From NCBI GenBank assembly GCA_021782495.1, contig JAJXUV010000011.1, positions 1 to 55,632 of the forward strand: a DNA stretch of 55,632 nt, given 5' to 3'. Below the pieces are notes generated by a model. That model ran no database searches. It had not been told where the DNA came from and saw only the letters and a program-made list of their open reading frames with translations. The position numbers and the translations under genes were made by a program. Every line of letters starts with the position of its first letter. The first letter of the stretch is position 1. This document shows positions 26,284 through 35,798 of the stretch, piece by piece. The DNA comes from Pseudomonadota bacterium. GTDB taxonomy: Bacteria; Pseudomonadota; Gammaproteobacteria; UBA1113.

Positions 26284-26991
26284 GTGGAAGATATGATAGA
26301 TGTAGATGAAGCAACTGAAGTAGATGAGAAGAAATCTTTTTCAGAACGCTTAAATATTGCGCTAGACATTGCTGGTATACCTCAAAAAGGAAAGGGTCGA
26401 CAGTTGCAAGTAGCCGGATTATTTGGCGTAAGTCAAGAAAGTGCGCGGAAATGGTTGGCTGGCAAAAGTTTTCCAGACACCAAACGCATTCCAGAAATAG
26501 CCAAGAAATTGAAAGTCAACGCGCAATGGCTCTTGTCCGGTGTGGGGAGTATCAATCCTATACACACAGCGCAAGAGTATATGTCTGAACCCTTTTCCTC
26601 TTTGTGGATAAAAGTGCCTATTCTCAGTTGGGAAGAAGCAGGAAAATGGGAAACCGTGCTTGCCAGCAAATCCATGAATGAAGAAGATGATTTTGCGTGG
26701 TCTGAGACCGAAGTAGGGGTTCATGCCTATGCATTGGTTGTTGGAGACAACAGCATGCTCCCCCGATATGAACCAGCTTGTATATTGATTGTCGATCCTG
26801 ATTATCAGGCACAAGACAAACACAGCGTGGTTTATTTATTAGAAAATGAGAAAAAAGCAACGTGTAGACAATTGATAGTAGCGGGTGATGGCCACTATTT
26901 AAAATCGCATCATCCTGGTGACCGGATTTATACTATTAAAGAAAAAGACAAATATTGTGGTGCTGTGCGTCAAGCCTGTGTGGTGTATTAA
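26284..26991 (+). CDS. LexA/CI-type repressor with S24 peptidase domain
   Basis: An N-terminal helix-turn-helix (RQLQVAGLFGVSQESARKWLAG) precedes a C-terminal S24 autopeptidase. The self-cleavage site is probably the Ala-Gly in SWEEAGKWE. The catalytic Ser is in VVGDNSMLPRYEP and the Lys is likely in the ENEKKATCRQLI segment. Such repressors are cut in a RecA-dependent way and then release their operators. The GTG at 26284 has AAGGA four bases upstream; an ATG at 26293 and a TTG at 26197 are alternatives. It leads a three-gene plus-strand module with a cupin and a large ATPase/nuclease, so it probably controls them. It resembles prophage and mobile-element regulators more than housekeeping LexA. 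Confidence 0.85.
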   Translation: MEDMIDVDEATEVDEKKSFSERLNIALDIAGIPQKGKGRQLQVAGLFGVSQESARKWLAGKSFPDTKRIPEIAKKLKVNAQWLLSGVGSINPIHTAQEYMSEPFSSLWIKVPILSWEEAGKWETVLASKSMNEEDDFAWSETEVGVHAYALVVGDNSMLPRYEPACILIVDPDYQAQDKHSVVYLLENEKKATCRQLIVAGDGHYLKSHHPGDRIYTIKEKDKYCGAVRQACVVY

Positions 26992-27043
26992 CTGGAATTG
27001 AAATGCGTGTATACTTGCTAAAATTAACTGGGAATAGACACCT

Positions 27044-27523
27044 ATGAATCACTCGAAATACCCAGATGCATTGATCGCTGTAGAGGTTATGCCTAATCCT
27101 ATCTCTTCTGTTTATCCAGAACCTTTTGCCTCGGAAATGGCGCATCGCGAAAAGCGACGTTTAGGCAATGTGTTTGGACTCACCAATTTTGGCGTAAACT
27201 TGACTCGTTTAGCACCTGGCGGTATTTCTGCACTGTATCATGCACACTCTAAACAAGATGAATTCATTTATGTGCTAGAAGGAAATGCTACGCTAGAAAC
27301 TGAAAATGATTCTGTTCATTTATCTCCAGGAATGTGCGCAGGTTTTAAAGCAGGCACTGGCAAAGCACACCATCTCGTGAACAACACCACAAAAGACGTG
27401 TATTTTTTAGAAGTCGGCGATCGCAGCTCTCAAGACGAATGCACTTATCCCAACGATGATTTAATGGCGCGTGAAGAAAATGACGTCTGGGTGTTTGTGC
27501 ATAAAGATGGGAAGGCTTATTAG
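27044..27523 (+). CDS. Single-domain cupin protein
   Basis: This 159-residue beta-barrel protein has the cupin motif 1 as HAHSKQDEFIYVLEG, preceded by PGGISALY. Motif 2 is around PGMCAGFKAGTGKAHHLVNN. The two histidines and the Glu of motif 1 and a His of motif 2 would hold a metal. Cupins include dioxygenases, isomerases and sugar-binding proteins, and nothing here selects one. It begins 52 bases after the repressor stop with a weak ribosome site and is followed 48 bases later by the large ATPase gene. Confidence 0.85.
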   Translation: MNHSKYPDALIAVEVMPNPISSVYPEPFASEMAHREKRRLGNVFGLTNFGVNLTRLAPGGISALYHAHSKQDEFIYVLEGNATLETENDSVHLSPGMCAGFKAGTGKAHHLVNNTTKDVYFLEVGDRSSQDECTYPNDDLMAREENDVWVFVHKDGKAY

Positions 27524-27571
27524 GACGTTCAATTTACAAACTCTAATACTACAGTAACCACCAGGGAAGAC

Positions 27572-30500
27572 ATGAAAAGAGCGACGATACAAGCTATACA
27601 CGATCGTAGAAAAACAACCGATCAAAATTCACAAACTCTCGCCGGGATGCTGGAAGCAACCATTCACACAGGCTTTCACGATCCGCATAAATTTGTTTAT
27701 GAAATCTTACAAAATGCAGACGATGCAGGCGCAAATGTAATAAGATTTTCTCTGGGTCAAGATTACTTATTAGTGACTTACGATGGCTCTGATAGCTCAT
27801 CAGAATCAGAAGTTCTTTTTAAAAAAGCCGACGTTGAAAGGATCTGCGATGTCAGCACGCACGATAGTGCGGAACAAAACAGCAAGGTTCATAATTTAAA
27901 CAAAATTGGCTATAAAGGTATAGGATTTAAGTCAGTATTTTGTGTTTCTGAGAAAGTGACTGTTATCTCTAATGGCTACCAATTTTGTTTTGACAAAAAA
28001 GCTTGGAATACCCCTGGATTTAAACATCCATGGCAAATTATACCCATTCCTGTTGAAGAAGGTGAATTACTCTCTGAAAATATAAGTAATGCTCAAGTTA
28101 ATATTTTGATGCAAGCATTGATTGTCCCGGTTGCTGAAATAAAATTTGAAATAGAAAAGATCTGTAGAAATCATGAATCGATTTTATTTTTAGAAAACAT
28201 CCAACACGTTCGCTTTGTTTATCAAAAAAATATTCTGGTTTTAGAAAAAGAAAAACCGAAGCAAAAACAGGATTATATCATTCAAGAAATAGTTTGTTCT
28301 GATGGCGTTTCTGATCATATTAGGAAATGGTATTGCTATACAGAAAAAGCCATTCCCATCCCAGACGTAGAACGTACACAATTAAATAAGTTAAGCTCTG
28401 CAGAATGTCCACAAAAAATAAAAAATGCCATTGATATCAAGATCGTCTTCGCGGCTGAAATCGATTTAAAAGAAACTCATTTAATTCCAACGGATAAGAG
28501 TAAGTTATATTGCGGATTACCTACGGCCGTGATAAGTGGATTTTACTATTCAGTGAATGCCAATTTTTTATTAAATCAAGATAGAACACTTATACTAAAT
28601 AATGCATGGAATGCTTTTCTATTGGAGCAAATAGGCTATTTGCAGTTTAAGTGGTTTGCACGTCTTGCCTCTCAACCAGACTATAAGACAAGTGTATTGC
28701 ATTTAATGAGCCCTAAAGAACACGTTCTTTCGGATTATCCTATGATTGCAACCCGTTATGTAACTGCTTTTGATCACGGCATAGAAAATACACCTTTTAT
28801 TCCTTCAATCAGCGGAGCACTGTTAAAAGTACCAGAATGTATCATTGATATGACCCATTTCTTTGATGAATTTCATCGTTATATTAAAGACCCTAACTTA
28901 CTATCTGAAACTCAAGAATGGCGACTTACATTCCCGCGGTTAGATGAAAAAAGCCTTTGTGCATTACAACAACTTCTAGGCAATGAACCCAAGAACCTTT
29001 ACACCATTAGTCATTTACTCAACAAAATAGAAAATTATGTCGAACAAATTAAGAAAAACAAAGCACTACTAACCGATATAGTATATTTTTTCATTCATAT
29101 GCAAAAAATGAGTGATTCAGATCTGGCTAGTTTAAGGAAAAAAGCTATCTTTCTTACTGAAGAGAATCTTTTCTGTTCCGCTGATAATGGGTTTTTGCCT
29201 CCAAAATCATTGGATAAGAAATATCATGCTATACCATCTCAATATAACCTTAATATGGTTCAGACATTTTATGTTATCTCTGAAGAAACAAAAATTAATC
29301 TAAAAAATAAATTCCACTTAGCGCCATTAACACTCATTGATTTTGTAAAAAAATTCGTTTTACCCCTCATTCTTTTGGACGAAAAAGAAGAAAACCTTGT
29401 TCTAAGAAACAATACTATCGATTTACTGCGTTTGATTTATGATGCATTTTTTTCAAAAAAGAAAGCTTTTTCGCAAGAGGACTTAGGTATATTAAATCAG
29501 TTCCCCGTGTATTGTATGGAGGGTAATAAATTAATGCGTATAGAGGATTCTTATCTTTTTGATGAACATCATAATATCCCTAAAAAATTTATTCTTTCGA
29601 CTCGTTATTATCAAATAAAAGAAGGAGATACACGACCCCCATCATCAGATTGGAAAGCTTTCCTACAAAAGATGGGGATCAACTTGCAAGTTCAATTAGA
29701 ATGTCATGAGAAAGTAGCATTTGGCACGCTAAGGAAATCTTTTGGCCGATACAGTAGCTGCTTTGAAGAATACGTAGACGATATCGTCTCAAAAAACGTT
29801 GAAAAACTTCCCGGACAAGGGGCAAAGTTTCACCCCTCTAACCCATCGTTTGAAAGTGCATTAGAGAAAAAACCTGATATTGCTAAGTTCTTATATTTTG
29901 TTTCCTTCGTATCGATGCCTCGAATACTGGCTCTTACACGGGGAACTCAATCACAGATCGATTTACTTTGGTTAGCCATTTATAAAGATTTCCCTACATT
30001 CTCTCAACTCTGTCAGTATTCTGCTGGTAAAAAGACGACTGCATTACCAGAACATTTCTTAATCTATTGTATAAAAAAATATCCTCTTGTAAAGGTTTAT
30101 GGTCATCCAGCTAAATATAAACGCACTGTCGATTTGATCTACTCACCGGCCTTTAATGATGTCATCAACACCATATTACCTACTCCAGATTTGCCTGAAT
30201 ATATACGGTTTTCCGAAGAACAAGCCAAGCTCCTTGGGTTTCGCTGTCTTCCCACCATGGAAGAATGCCTTAAAATACTCACAAATATATTAGAAAAGAA
30301 GCCCTTTTGCGCGGAAAAAATAAAGAAAATTTATACACTTATTATAACAGTTAGCGATCAATTAAGCCCAGAAACTATGAATGAATGGAAGAAAAATAAT
30401 AAGTTGCCTACTTTATCTGGGGAATTATGTTACGCTGATAGTATATCGGTTTTTGATGGGCATGGCCTTGCCCCAGAACCATTGGGAAAATGGTTATCCG

Positions 30501-31993
30501 ATTATGGTTTAGATAAAATAGAATTATCAAAGTTAGCCGATAAATTGTATTTAGAGAAATTCTCTAATGACTCTAATTGTTATAAAGTTCTCTCTGAAAA
30601 TCCTATAGAAGATCGCACCGTAATCAATGCGCTTAAGGATGAAATTTTAAGCCATTTCCCGATGTTGATGTTGATTCAATCCTATGGTTATCCTACCGGT
30701 GAAGCAAAGAATTTTATGCGAAAAACTTTGGATGAATTTTATAAAATAAAATTTGTTCGTTGTAGTGCACCAATAAGAATTTCTGATAAGGAAAGACATG
30801 CTTATATAAACGAAAATACACTATATTTTTATGTACATCCAGGTTCGATATATGCAAATATACGAAGTATACGTGACACTCGTATCCGTGATTTAGTTGA
30901 AACATTAGGTAATTTTTTAAACTTTGATTCTAAAACAATTGATGAGTTTGAAGTAATGCTACTCAAGCAATATACAAAACGAGAAATGAGCGCTTCACAT
31001 AAAGCATTACATGAAGAGCTAATGGCCATTTGTGATGAATATAAAGAGCTCCATCCCGTCCTTTTATCGGAAGGCTCCGACTCAATTGATGTTGATTTCG
31101 CTGAAAAAGCCTTAAAAAAGCTTCGTATAGATGACAAAGAACCCGAAGTAGCTAAAAAAATATGTAGTTCCCCACCAGAAGAACGCAAAGATCTGGATAT
31201 AGATGATCTGGAGGGACTGTTAGATTTTACAGAGCCAGTAGGCGCGCCCACTCAGCCAAAGCTGAATTTAACAACACCAAAAGATACTAAAAAGAAAAAG
31301 TTTCGAACCCCTATCACGACTCCAGATGATGCGGGGCAAAAAGGTGCTGCGGTTGACGATAAAGAGAAAAAATACATAGGGCGCCTTGGCGAGCAAAGAG
31401 CCTACGATGAATTAAAAAATCACTATATCCAAAAATATTGTAACGCGCACAAAAATGCAAGAATAGATGAGTATGAAGATGGGGACGATTATACGAAAAG
31501 AGGTTTTCATATTTCTGGTTTTGACAAAGCAGGTAAAGAGGTTAAGCTTGATGTTATCTGGTATAACAAAGGTGTCGACCCTTCAAAAGATCTCATGCGC
31601 GATCACGATATTAAAATCTTTAAAAATGGGGTTAAGCGCTATATAGAAGTAAAAGCAACCAAATCTAGAGATAGTTCGATTATTACATTGTCAGGTTCCG
31701 AACAGAAACGTATGTTTGATGCTCGTCACCGATACCGTATTTTTAGAGTATATGACGTTGACAGTGACAAGGATTATTTTATTCATAAGATTAAAGATCC
31801 TGCAGAACTAATTAGCCAACAACAAGTGAAAATTGAAAGCATTAAACTGAGTTATAAGATAGAGTCAGAAATTGAAGAGAATTTTTATAGTAGGCAAAGT
31901 AATGGCAGTAGATTTTTTAAGATTGTCCCCACTCAATCGAAAGCAATAGAATCAGAAGCAGAAGCTGGAAAATCTAAAAAAATGGGGAAATAA
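27572..31993 (+). CDS. Sacsin/NO VEIN-like GHKL ATPase with C-terminal DUF3883 nuclease-like domain
   Basis: This is a 1473-residue protein. The N-terminus is an Hsp90-like ATPase. Its N-box is EILQNADDAGA (about residues 44-54). TYDGS follows near 69-73, where the Asp is kept but the usual G-x-G-F continuation is lost. The glycine lid is KIGYKGIGFKSVF (111-123). Residues about 200-1250 are helical and not recognised. The C-terminus is a DUF3883 domain: GRLGEQRAYDEL, DVIWYN, DHDIKIF and RYIEVKAT, the last two being the D...ExK core of a restriction-type nuclease fold. Relatives are sacsin N-terminal-type ATPases and plant NO VEIN. In bacteria this pairing often lies among defence genes. I infer a conflict role here, controlled by the upstream repressor. 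Base composition is more AT-rich than that of neighbouring housekeeping genes. Confidence 0.8.
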   Translation: MKRATIQAIHDRRKTTDQNSQTLAGMLEATIHTGFHDPHKFVYEILQNADDAGANVIRFSLGQDYLLVTYDGSDSSSESEVLFKKADVERICDVSTHDSAEQNSKVHNLNKIGYKGIGFKSVFCVSEKVTVISNGYQFCFDKKAWNTPGFKHPWQIIPIPVEEGELLSENISNAQVNILMQALIVPVAEIKFEIEKICRNHESILFLENIQHVRFVYQKNILVLEKEKPKQKQDYIIQEIVCSDGVSDHIRKWYCYTEKAIPIPDVERTQLNKLSSAECPQKIKNAIDIKIVFAAEIDLKETHLIPTDKSKLYCGLPTAVISGFYYSVNANFLLNQDRTLILNNAWNAFLLEQIGYLQFKWFARLASQPDYKTSVLHLMSPKEHVLSDYPMIATRYVTAFDHGIENTPFIPSISGALLKVPECIIDMTHFFDEFHRYIKDPNLLSETQEWRLTFPRLDEKSLCALQQLLGNEPKNLYTISHLLNKIENYVEQIKKNKALLTDIVYFFIHMQKMSDSDLASLRKKAIFLTEENLFCSADNGFLPPKSLDKKYHAIPSQYNLNMVQTFYVISEETKINLKNKFHLAPLTLIDFVKKFVLPLILLDEKEENLVLRNNTIDLLRLIYDAFFSKKKAFSQEDLGILNQFPVYCMEGNKLMRIEDSYLFDEHHNIPKKFILSTRYYQIKEGDTRPPSSDWKAFLQKMGINLQVQLECHEKVAFGTLRKSFGRYSSCFEEYVDDIVSKNVEKLPGQGAKFHPSNPSFESALEKKPDIAKFLYFVSFVSMPRILALTRGTQSQIDLLWLAIYKDFPTFSQLCQYSAGKKTTALPEHFLIYCIKKYPLVKVYGHPAKYKRTVDLIYSPAFNDVINTILPTPDLPEYIRFSEEQAKLLGFRCLPTMEECLKILTNILEKKPFCAEKIKKIYTLIITVSDQLSPETMNEWKKNNKLPTLSGELCYADSISVFDGHGLAPEPLGKWLSDYGLDKIELSKLADKLYLEKFSNDSNCYKVLSENPIEDRTVINALKDEILSHFPMLMLIQSYGYPTGEAKNFMRKTLDEFYKIKFVRCSAPIRISDKERHAYINENTLYFYVHPGSIYANIRSIRDTRIRDLVETLGNFLNFDSKTIDEFEVMLLKQYTKREMSASHKALHEELMAICDEYKELHPVLLSEGSDSIDVDFAEKALKKLRIDDKEPEVAKKICSSPPEERKDLDIDDLEGLLDFTEPVGAPTQPKLNLTTPKDTKKKKFRTPITTPDDAGQKGAAVDDKEKKYIGRLGEQRAYDELKNHYIQKYCNAHKNARIDEYEDGDDYTKRGFHISGFDKAGKEVKLDVIWYNKGVDPSKDLMRDHDIKIFKNGVKRYIEVKATKSRDSSIITLSGSEQKRMFDARHRYRIFRVYDVDSDKDYFIHKIKDPAELISQQQVKIESIKLSYKIESEIEENFYSRQSNGSRFFKIVPTQSKAIESEAEAGKSKKMGK

Positions 31994-32002
31994 CTACTTT
32001 CT

Positions 32003-33037
32003 TTAACCTAAATTCGACTGAATCGATTTCAATTCACTCAAAGGCCAACGGGGTTTCACCCCCACAGTGAGTTCTGAGTGTTCTCCATTTTGCAAACGCA
32101 AATAGCCGGCATACGCAATCATCGCGCCATTGTCAGTACAATATTTCAAACGCGGAAAAAAGGTTTCGAATTCGGTTTCTTTTTCCAAAGTGCGACGTAA
32201 ATATTGATTGGCACTCACACCACCGGCGACCACCAATTGTTTTAAACCGGTTTGTGCCAAAGCGCGTTTGGATTTAGCCACTAAAGTATCAATGGCGGCT
32301 GCTTGAAAAGCTGCCGCAATATCCGCTCGCGTGCTTTCCGTGTCTTCTCCTTTGGCCACCAAGCCTTTATAAGTCACCATGGCATGCGTTTTAAGACCGC
32401 TAAAACTAAAATCCAAATCGGCTCTGTCGAGGAGCATGGGTCTGGGAAAATGGAAGCGTGTTGGATTGCCGCGTTCAGCCAATTGCGCCAAAGCCGGTCC
32501 GCCAGGATAAGGCAGTCCTAATAGTTTCGCGGTTTTATCAAAAGCCTCACCCACGGCATCGTCTATGGATTGGCCTATGATGCGATACACGCCCAAGGCA
32601 GCGACCTCTACCAGCAAGGTATGTCCTCCAGAAACCAATAAAGCCAAAAACGGCAAAGTGGGTTTTAAAGGCTCCAACAAAGCCGCGAGCAAATGACCTT
32701 CCATGTGATGCACGCCGATAGCCGGTATGTCTAAGCCATAAGCGAGACTACGGCCTAACAAAGCACCGACCAACAAAGCGCCCACCAAACCAGGGCCCGC
32801 GGTATAAGCAATGCCGTCTAAATCGCGAGCTTTTAATCCAGCTTGATTTAAAGTCGTTTCAATTAAAGGCAGTGTTTTACGAATGTGATCGCGTGAAGCC
32901 AATTCTGGCACCACGCCACCATAGCGTTCATGCACAGACACTTGACTGTAAAGTGTATCAGCAACAATGCCACGCTCACGGTCATAAATGGCAATGCCCG
33001 TTTCGTCGCAAGAAGTTTCTATGCCTAGGATTCTCAC
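32003..33037 (-). CDS. tsaD: tRNA threonylcarbamoyladenosine transferase
   Basis: TsaD transfers the threonylcarbamoyl group to A37 of ANN-decoding tRNAs. [19 protein letters not shown] is the canonical N-terminus, [11 protein letters not shown] holds the metal-binding histidines, and [12 protein letters not shown] and [13 protein letters not shown] are ATP-site motifs. The start is the GTG at 33037. It overlaps the stop of the DUF2845 gene in GTGA; the longer frame to 33238 is only that gene read in another frame. This gives 344 residues, normal for the family. Its end lies nine bases from the end of the convergent ATPase gene. Confidence 0.95.
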   Translation of the reverse strand: MRILGIETSCDETGIAIYDRERGIVADTLYSQVSVHERYGGVVPELASRDHIRKTLPLIETTLNQAGLKARDLDGIAYTAGPGLVGALLVGALLGRSLAYGLDIPAIGVHHMEGHLLAALLEPLKPTLPFLALLVSGGHTLLVEVAALGVYRIIGQSIDDAVGEAFDKTAKLLGLPYPGGPALAQLAERGNPTRFHFPRPMLLDRADLDFSFSGLKTHAMVTYKGLVAKGEDTESTRADIAAAFQAAAIDTLVAKSKRALAQTGLKQLVVAGGVSANQYLRRTLEKETEFETFFPRLKYCTDNGAMIAYAGYLRLQNGEHSELTVGVKPRWPLSELKSIQSNLG

Positions 33038-33765
33038 TGGTTGATACCGCTCACTACACCATTCTGAAATTGAATTTGGATGGGCTGTCCACTTTGGGAT
33101 TGATAAGTCCACACCGTGATAGGCGGCTGTTCCGTCGTATCGGTATTGTATTGATAGGTCGTTTGTGTGGCGTTTCCACAGCGTGCAATTAAAGTATTCA
33201 GGGTATCGCCTACGCGTACAACGCTGCCATTGGGACAACGCGCAGATGAACTAAATTGCCCGTTCGAGGCTAAACTTTTAATGGTATTGCCATTGATTTC
33301 TACGACCAACACATTAGATGAAGCGCTCATGCCGATTGGCTGCAGGGGTCCAGAAGTCTTAGGCATCAGTTGTACCGATTGTTGCTGATAATTCCAATAT
33401 TGCGTCGTATTCAAAGTTTTATTGCTTTGATCGATTTGCGTTTGACTGTCTGGCTGTCCACAGGCTGCAATCACATCTTGTGAGCTTGCCCCTTCTTGAA
33501 TCCAACCATTGGTTCCTTGCAGCGTGTTGCAAAACATGGCGGAGGCAGAAGAAGGGAGAAAAGACAAGAAGAGAATACTGTGCATCGCCATTCCGAGGAG
33601 CTTGCGACGAAGCAAAAAATGCCCGCGAAAAGCGCGAAGCGCGGCGAGCATTTTTGACACACGTAGTGCGCCCGTAGGGCGAAGCGCGAACGCAGTGAGG
33701 GCCGAGTCAATCCAGGCGATCTTTTGATTGCTTCGCCTTCGGCTCACACTGACGTTTTCTTTCAT
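33034..33765 (-). CDS. DUF2845-type secreted protein with repeat-derived N-terminus
   Basis: The mature part has two copies of a short unit ending in Cys-Gly: [17 protein letters not shown] and [20 protein letters not shown], as in DUF2845 periplasmic proteins. A signal peptide is visible as [20 protein letters not shown]. Two starts compete. The ATG at 33765 overlaps the rpoH stop (ATGA) and so would be coupled, but it adds a basic stretch translated from the GC-rich repeat at 33596-33720. The ATG at 33591 begins just before the signal peptide but has a poor ribosome site. The protein probably sits in the periplasm; the function is unknown. Confidence 0.75.
   Translation of the reverse strand: MKENVSVSRRRSNQKIAWIDSALTAFALRPTGALRVSKMLAALRAFRGHFLLRRKLLGMAMHSILFLSFLPSSASAMFCNTLQGTNGWIQEGASSQDVIAACGQPDSQTQIDQSNKTLNTTQYWNYQQQSVQLMPKTSGPLQPIGMSASSNVLVVEINGNTIKSLASNGQFSSSARCPNGSVVRVGDTLNTLIARCGNATQTTYQYNTDTTEQPPITVWTYQSQSGQPIQIQFQNGVVSGINQ
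33596..33720. repeat. GC-rich palindromic repeat inside or just before the DUF2845 gene
   Basis: The segment has a base composition unlike its surroundings, with repeated GAAGCGCG units. It contains hairpins such as GCCC-GTA-GGGC, and a longer imperfect pair between AAATGCCCGC and GCGGCGAGCATTT. It keeps the reading frame open. No second copy lies in the window, so it is called a repeat from its structure only. Confidence 0.5.
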
Positions 33766-34625
33766 GCTAATGCCACAATATGATTTTTCAATTTTGCTAG
33801 CGCTACTTTTTCGATTTGACGAACACGCTCTGCTGAAATTTGATACCGTTCTGCCAAATCTTCCAAGGTGGCTTTCTTATCCACCAACCAACGTGCTGCT
33901 ACAATATCGCGGCTACGCGGATCTAAATCTTCCAAAGCATTGTATAAATTATTTCGATTGTGATCTTCATCGTCAGAGTGTTCGATTTCTTGACTTGGCG
34001 AAAACCGCATGTCTTCTAAATAATACGCTGGCGCCACACTGCCGCCCTCATCCTCATCTTCATCTTGGGCGTCAAAAGCCATATCGTGTGCGTACATACG
34101 TACTTCCATTTCGCGTACGTCTTTGTGAGACACTTGTAATTCTTCCGCTAAAGCAGCCACTTCTTCCTGGGTAAAAGACACGCCGATTTCTTTTTTAGCA
34201 TGACGCAAATTGAAAAATAATTTGCGCTGCGCTTTGGTGGTAGCGATTTTAACAACACGCCAATTGCGAATAATAAACTCGTGCATTTCTGCTTTTATCC
34301 AGTGAATAGCAAAAGACACCAAACGCACACCCATATGCGGGTTAAAGCGTTTAACGGCTTTCATCAAACCAATGTTGCCTTCTTGAATCAAATCGCTTAA
34401 GGGCAAACCATAGCCCAAATACCCATTGGCAATACGAACCACGAAACGCAAATGCGCCATCACTAATTGACGCGCAGCTTCCAAATCTCCGGTTTCGTAA
34501 AATTTCAAAGTGAGTGCACGCTCTTCTTCTTCTGTCAGCGTGGCCACACCATAAGCTTGTTGAATATACGCATCTAAACTGCCTATGGGTAAAGCCATTT
34601 CTTTGATGTGTGAAATAGTGTTCAT
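33762..34625 (-). CDS. rpoH: RNA polymerase sigma-32 (heat-shock sigma factor)
   Basis: This 287-residue alternative sigma factor has the region 2 core AHLRFVVRIANGYLGYGLPLSDLIQEGNIGLMKAVKRFNP and the RpoH-box region FNLRHAKK. Region 4 contains TLEDLAERYQISAERVRQIEK as the helix-turn-helix. It directs transcription of chaperone and protease genes. AGGGG lies before the ATG. The ATG of the DUF2845 gene may overlap the stop. The usual upstream ftsYEX genes are absent and sspB is upstream instead. Confidence 0.95.
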   Translation of the reverse strand: MNTISHIKEMALPIGSLDAYIQQAYGVATLTEEEERALTLKFYETGDLEAARQLVMAHLRFVVRIANGYLGYGLPLSDLIQEGNIGLMKAVKRFNPHMGVRLVSFAIHWIKAEMHEFIIRNWRVVKIATTKAQRKLFFNLRHAKKEIGVSFTQEEVAALAEELQVSHKDVREMEVRMYAHDMAFDAQDEDEDEGGSVAPAYYLEDMRFSPSQEIEHSDDEDHNRNNLYNALEDLDPRSRDIVAARWLVDKKATLEDLAERYQISAERVRQIEKVALAKLKNHIVALA

Positions 34626-34634
34626 ACTTTTCCC

Positions 34635-35039
34635 CTATTTTACGACTTTCAATGTGGGTTTTTTAGCTTTTGGTTTTTCAGCCTCTTTCTGAGAAGAAGA
34701 ACTGCCGTCATCACCGCCTGTGTCATCCTCGCTTTCTGGAAAGGCCATGCCCTGTCCCGTTTCCTTGGCATAAATCATCGTTATAGCATGCATAGGTGCT
34801 TGAATACGATACCCCAAACCTGAAAAACTCGCTGAAAAAGAAAGCATTGTATTGCTGATTTCTAAATCTTGGGTTGCCACAGGAGAAATATTTAAGACAA
34901 TTTTTCCATCCTGAATATATTGTACCGGAACTTTTACCCCCGGAACGGTCGTGTCTAAAGCAATAAAAGGAATCAATTCATTATCCAACATCCATTGATA
35001 CAAAGCACGTACCAAATAAGGTTTGGTTGAAGTAGCCAT
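34635..35039 (-). CDS. sspB: Stringent starvation protein B (ClpXP adaptor)
   Basis: SspB delivers ssrA-tagged proteins to ClpXP. The peptide-binding domain runs from KPYLVRALYQWMLDNELIPF through PISPVATQDLEI-type strands to PMHAITMIYAKETGQGM. A flexible acidic/Ser tail follows, ending in the basic hydrophobic ClpX-binding module KKPTLKVVK. It lies 15 bases after sspA on the same strand, the standard operon. Confidence 0.95.
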   Translation of the reverse strand: MATSTKPYLVRALYQWMLDNELIPFIALDTTVPGVKVPVQYIQDGKIVLNISPVATQDLEISNTMLSFSASFSGLGYRIQAPMHAITMIYAKETGQGMAFPESEDDTGGDDGSSSSQKEAEKPKAKKPTLKVVK

Positions 35040-35054
35040 GGTCTACTATACTCC

Positions 35055-35684
35055 TTAAACTAACATTTCGTGTTCAGCACTACTCAAACTATTGTAAAAC
35101 GTTTCACGATCAAACATCCGTTTTGCATATTCTGTCACAGCACGCGCATGATTGGGTAATTCAATCCCCGCATAGTCTAAGCGCCACAACAAGGCCGTTA
35201 AACAGCAATCGACCAGCGTTAAATCATCGCTCAAAAAATACGGTTTGTTTTTAAAAGCCGGCGCAATGGTAATCAAAGAATCTCGCAACTGTTGGCGAGC
35301 AAGTTGTTTATAAGCATTTTCTTTAGACGTCATCACTTGTTGATAGAGGCCAAATAAATCTTTTTCAATGCGCGACAAACGCAAACGCGTTTCAGCACGC
35401 GCGACGGGATAAACAGGCATTAAAGGAGGATGCGGAAAACGTTCGTCTAAATATTCTAAAATAATGTTCAATTGATATAAGACTAAATTTTTATCCACCA
35501 AAGTAGGCACCGATTGATAGGGGTTGAGGCTCAATAATTCTTCAGCGCGATCTTCAAATTTGAGATCGATGATATCAACAACCAAAGCTTTTTCGGCGAT
35601 AACAATACGGACACAATGCGATTGCAAATCGGCTGGTTCCGAGTACAAAGACATTTGAGAGCGTCTATTGGCTATAACCGTCAT
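35055..35684 (-). CDS. sspA: Stringent starvation protein A
   Basis: SspA has a glutathione-S-transferase fold and binds RNA polymerase with sigma-70 during starvation; in several pathogens it controls virulence genes. IANRRSQMSLYSEPADLQSHCVRIV and LNPYQSVPTLVD are family signatures, and the PHPPLMP segment corresponds to the conserved surface pocket of SspA. The length of 209 is normal. It heads the sspA-sspB-rpoH series. Palindrome A3 lies 115 bases upstream. Confidence 0.94.
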   Translation of the reverse strand: MTVIANRRSQMSLYSEPADLQSHCVRIVIAEKALVVDIIDLKFEDRAEELLSLNPYQSVPTLVDKNLVLYQLNIILEYLDERFPHPPLMPVYPVARAETRLRLSRIEKDLFGLYQQVMTSKENAYKQLARQQLRDSLITIAPAFKNKPYFLSDDLTLVDCCLTALLWRLDYAGIELPNHARAVTEYAKRMFDRETFYNSLSSAEHEMLV

Positions 35685-35798
35685 TTTATTCTCCTATATA
35701 GGGCATCCCTGTATAAATTAGCTGTTAAATTTGGCCATATTATACCGAAAAAGGAGAGACACTTCAAGGATTTTGTATATTTTTTAAGCGCAATTTGT

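Noticed and set aside
33038-33238. A 67-residue N-terminal extension of TsaD
   Set aside because: It is the DUF2845 gene read in another frame; the canonical TsaD N-terminus begins at the GTG at 33037 with a GTGA overlap.
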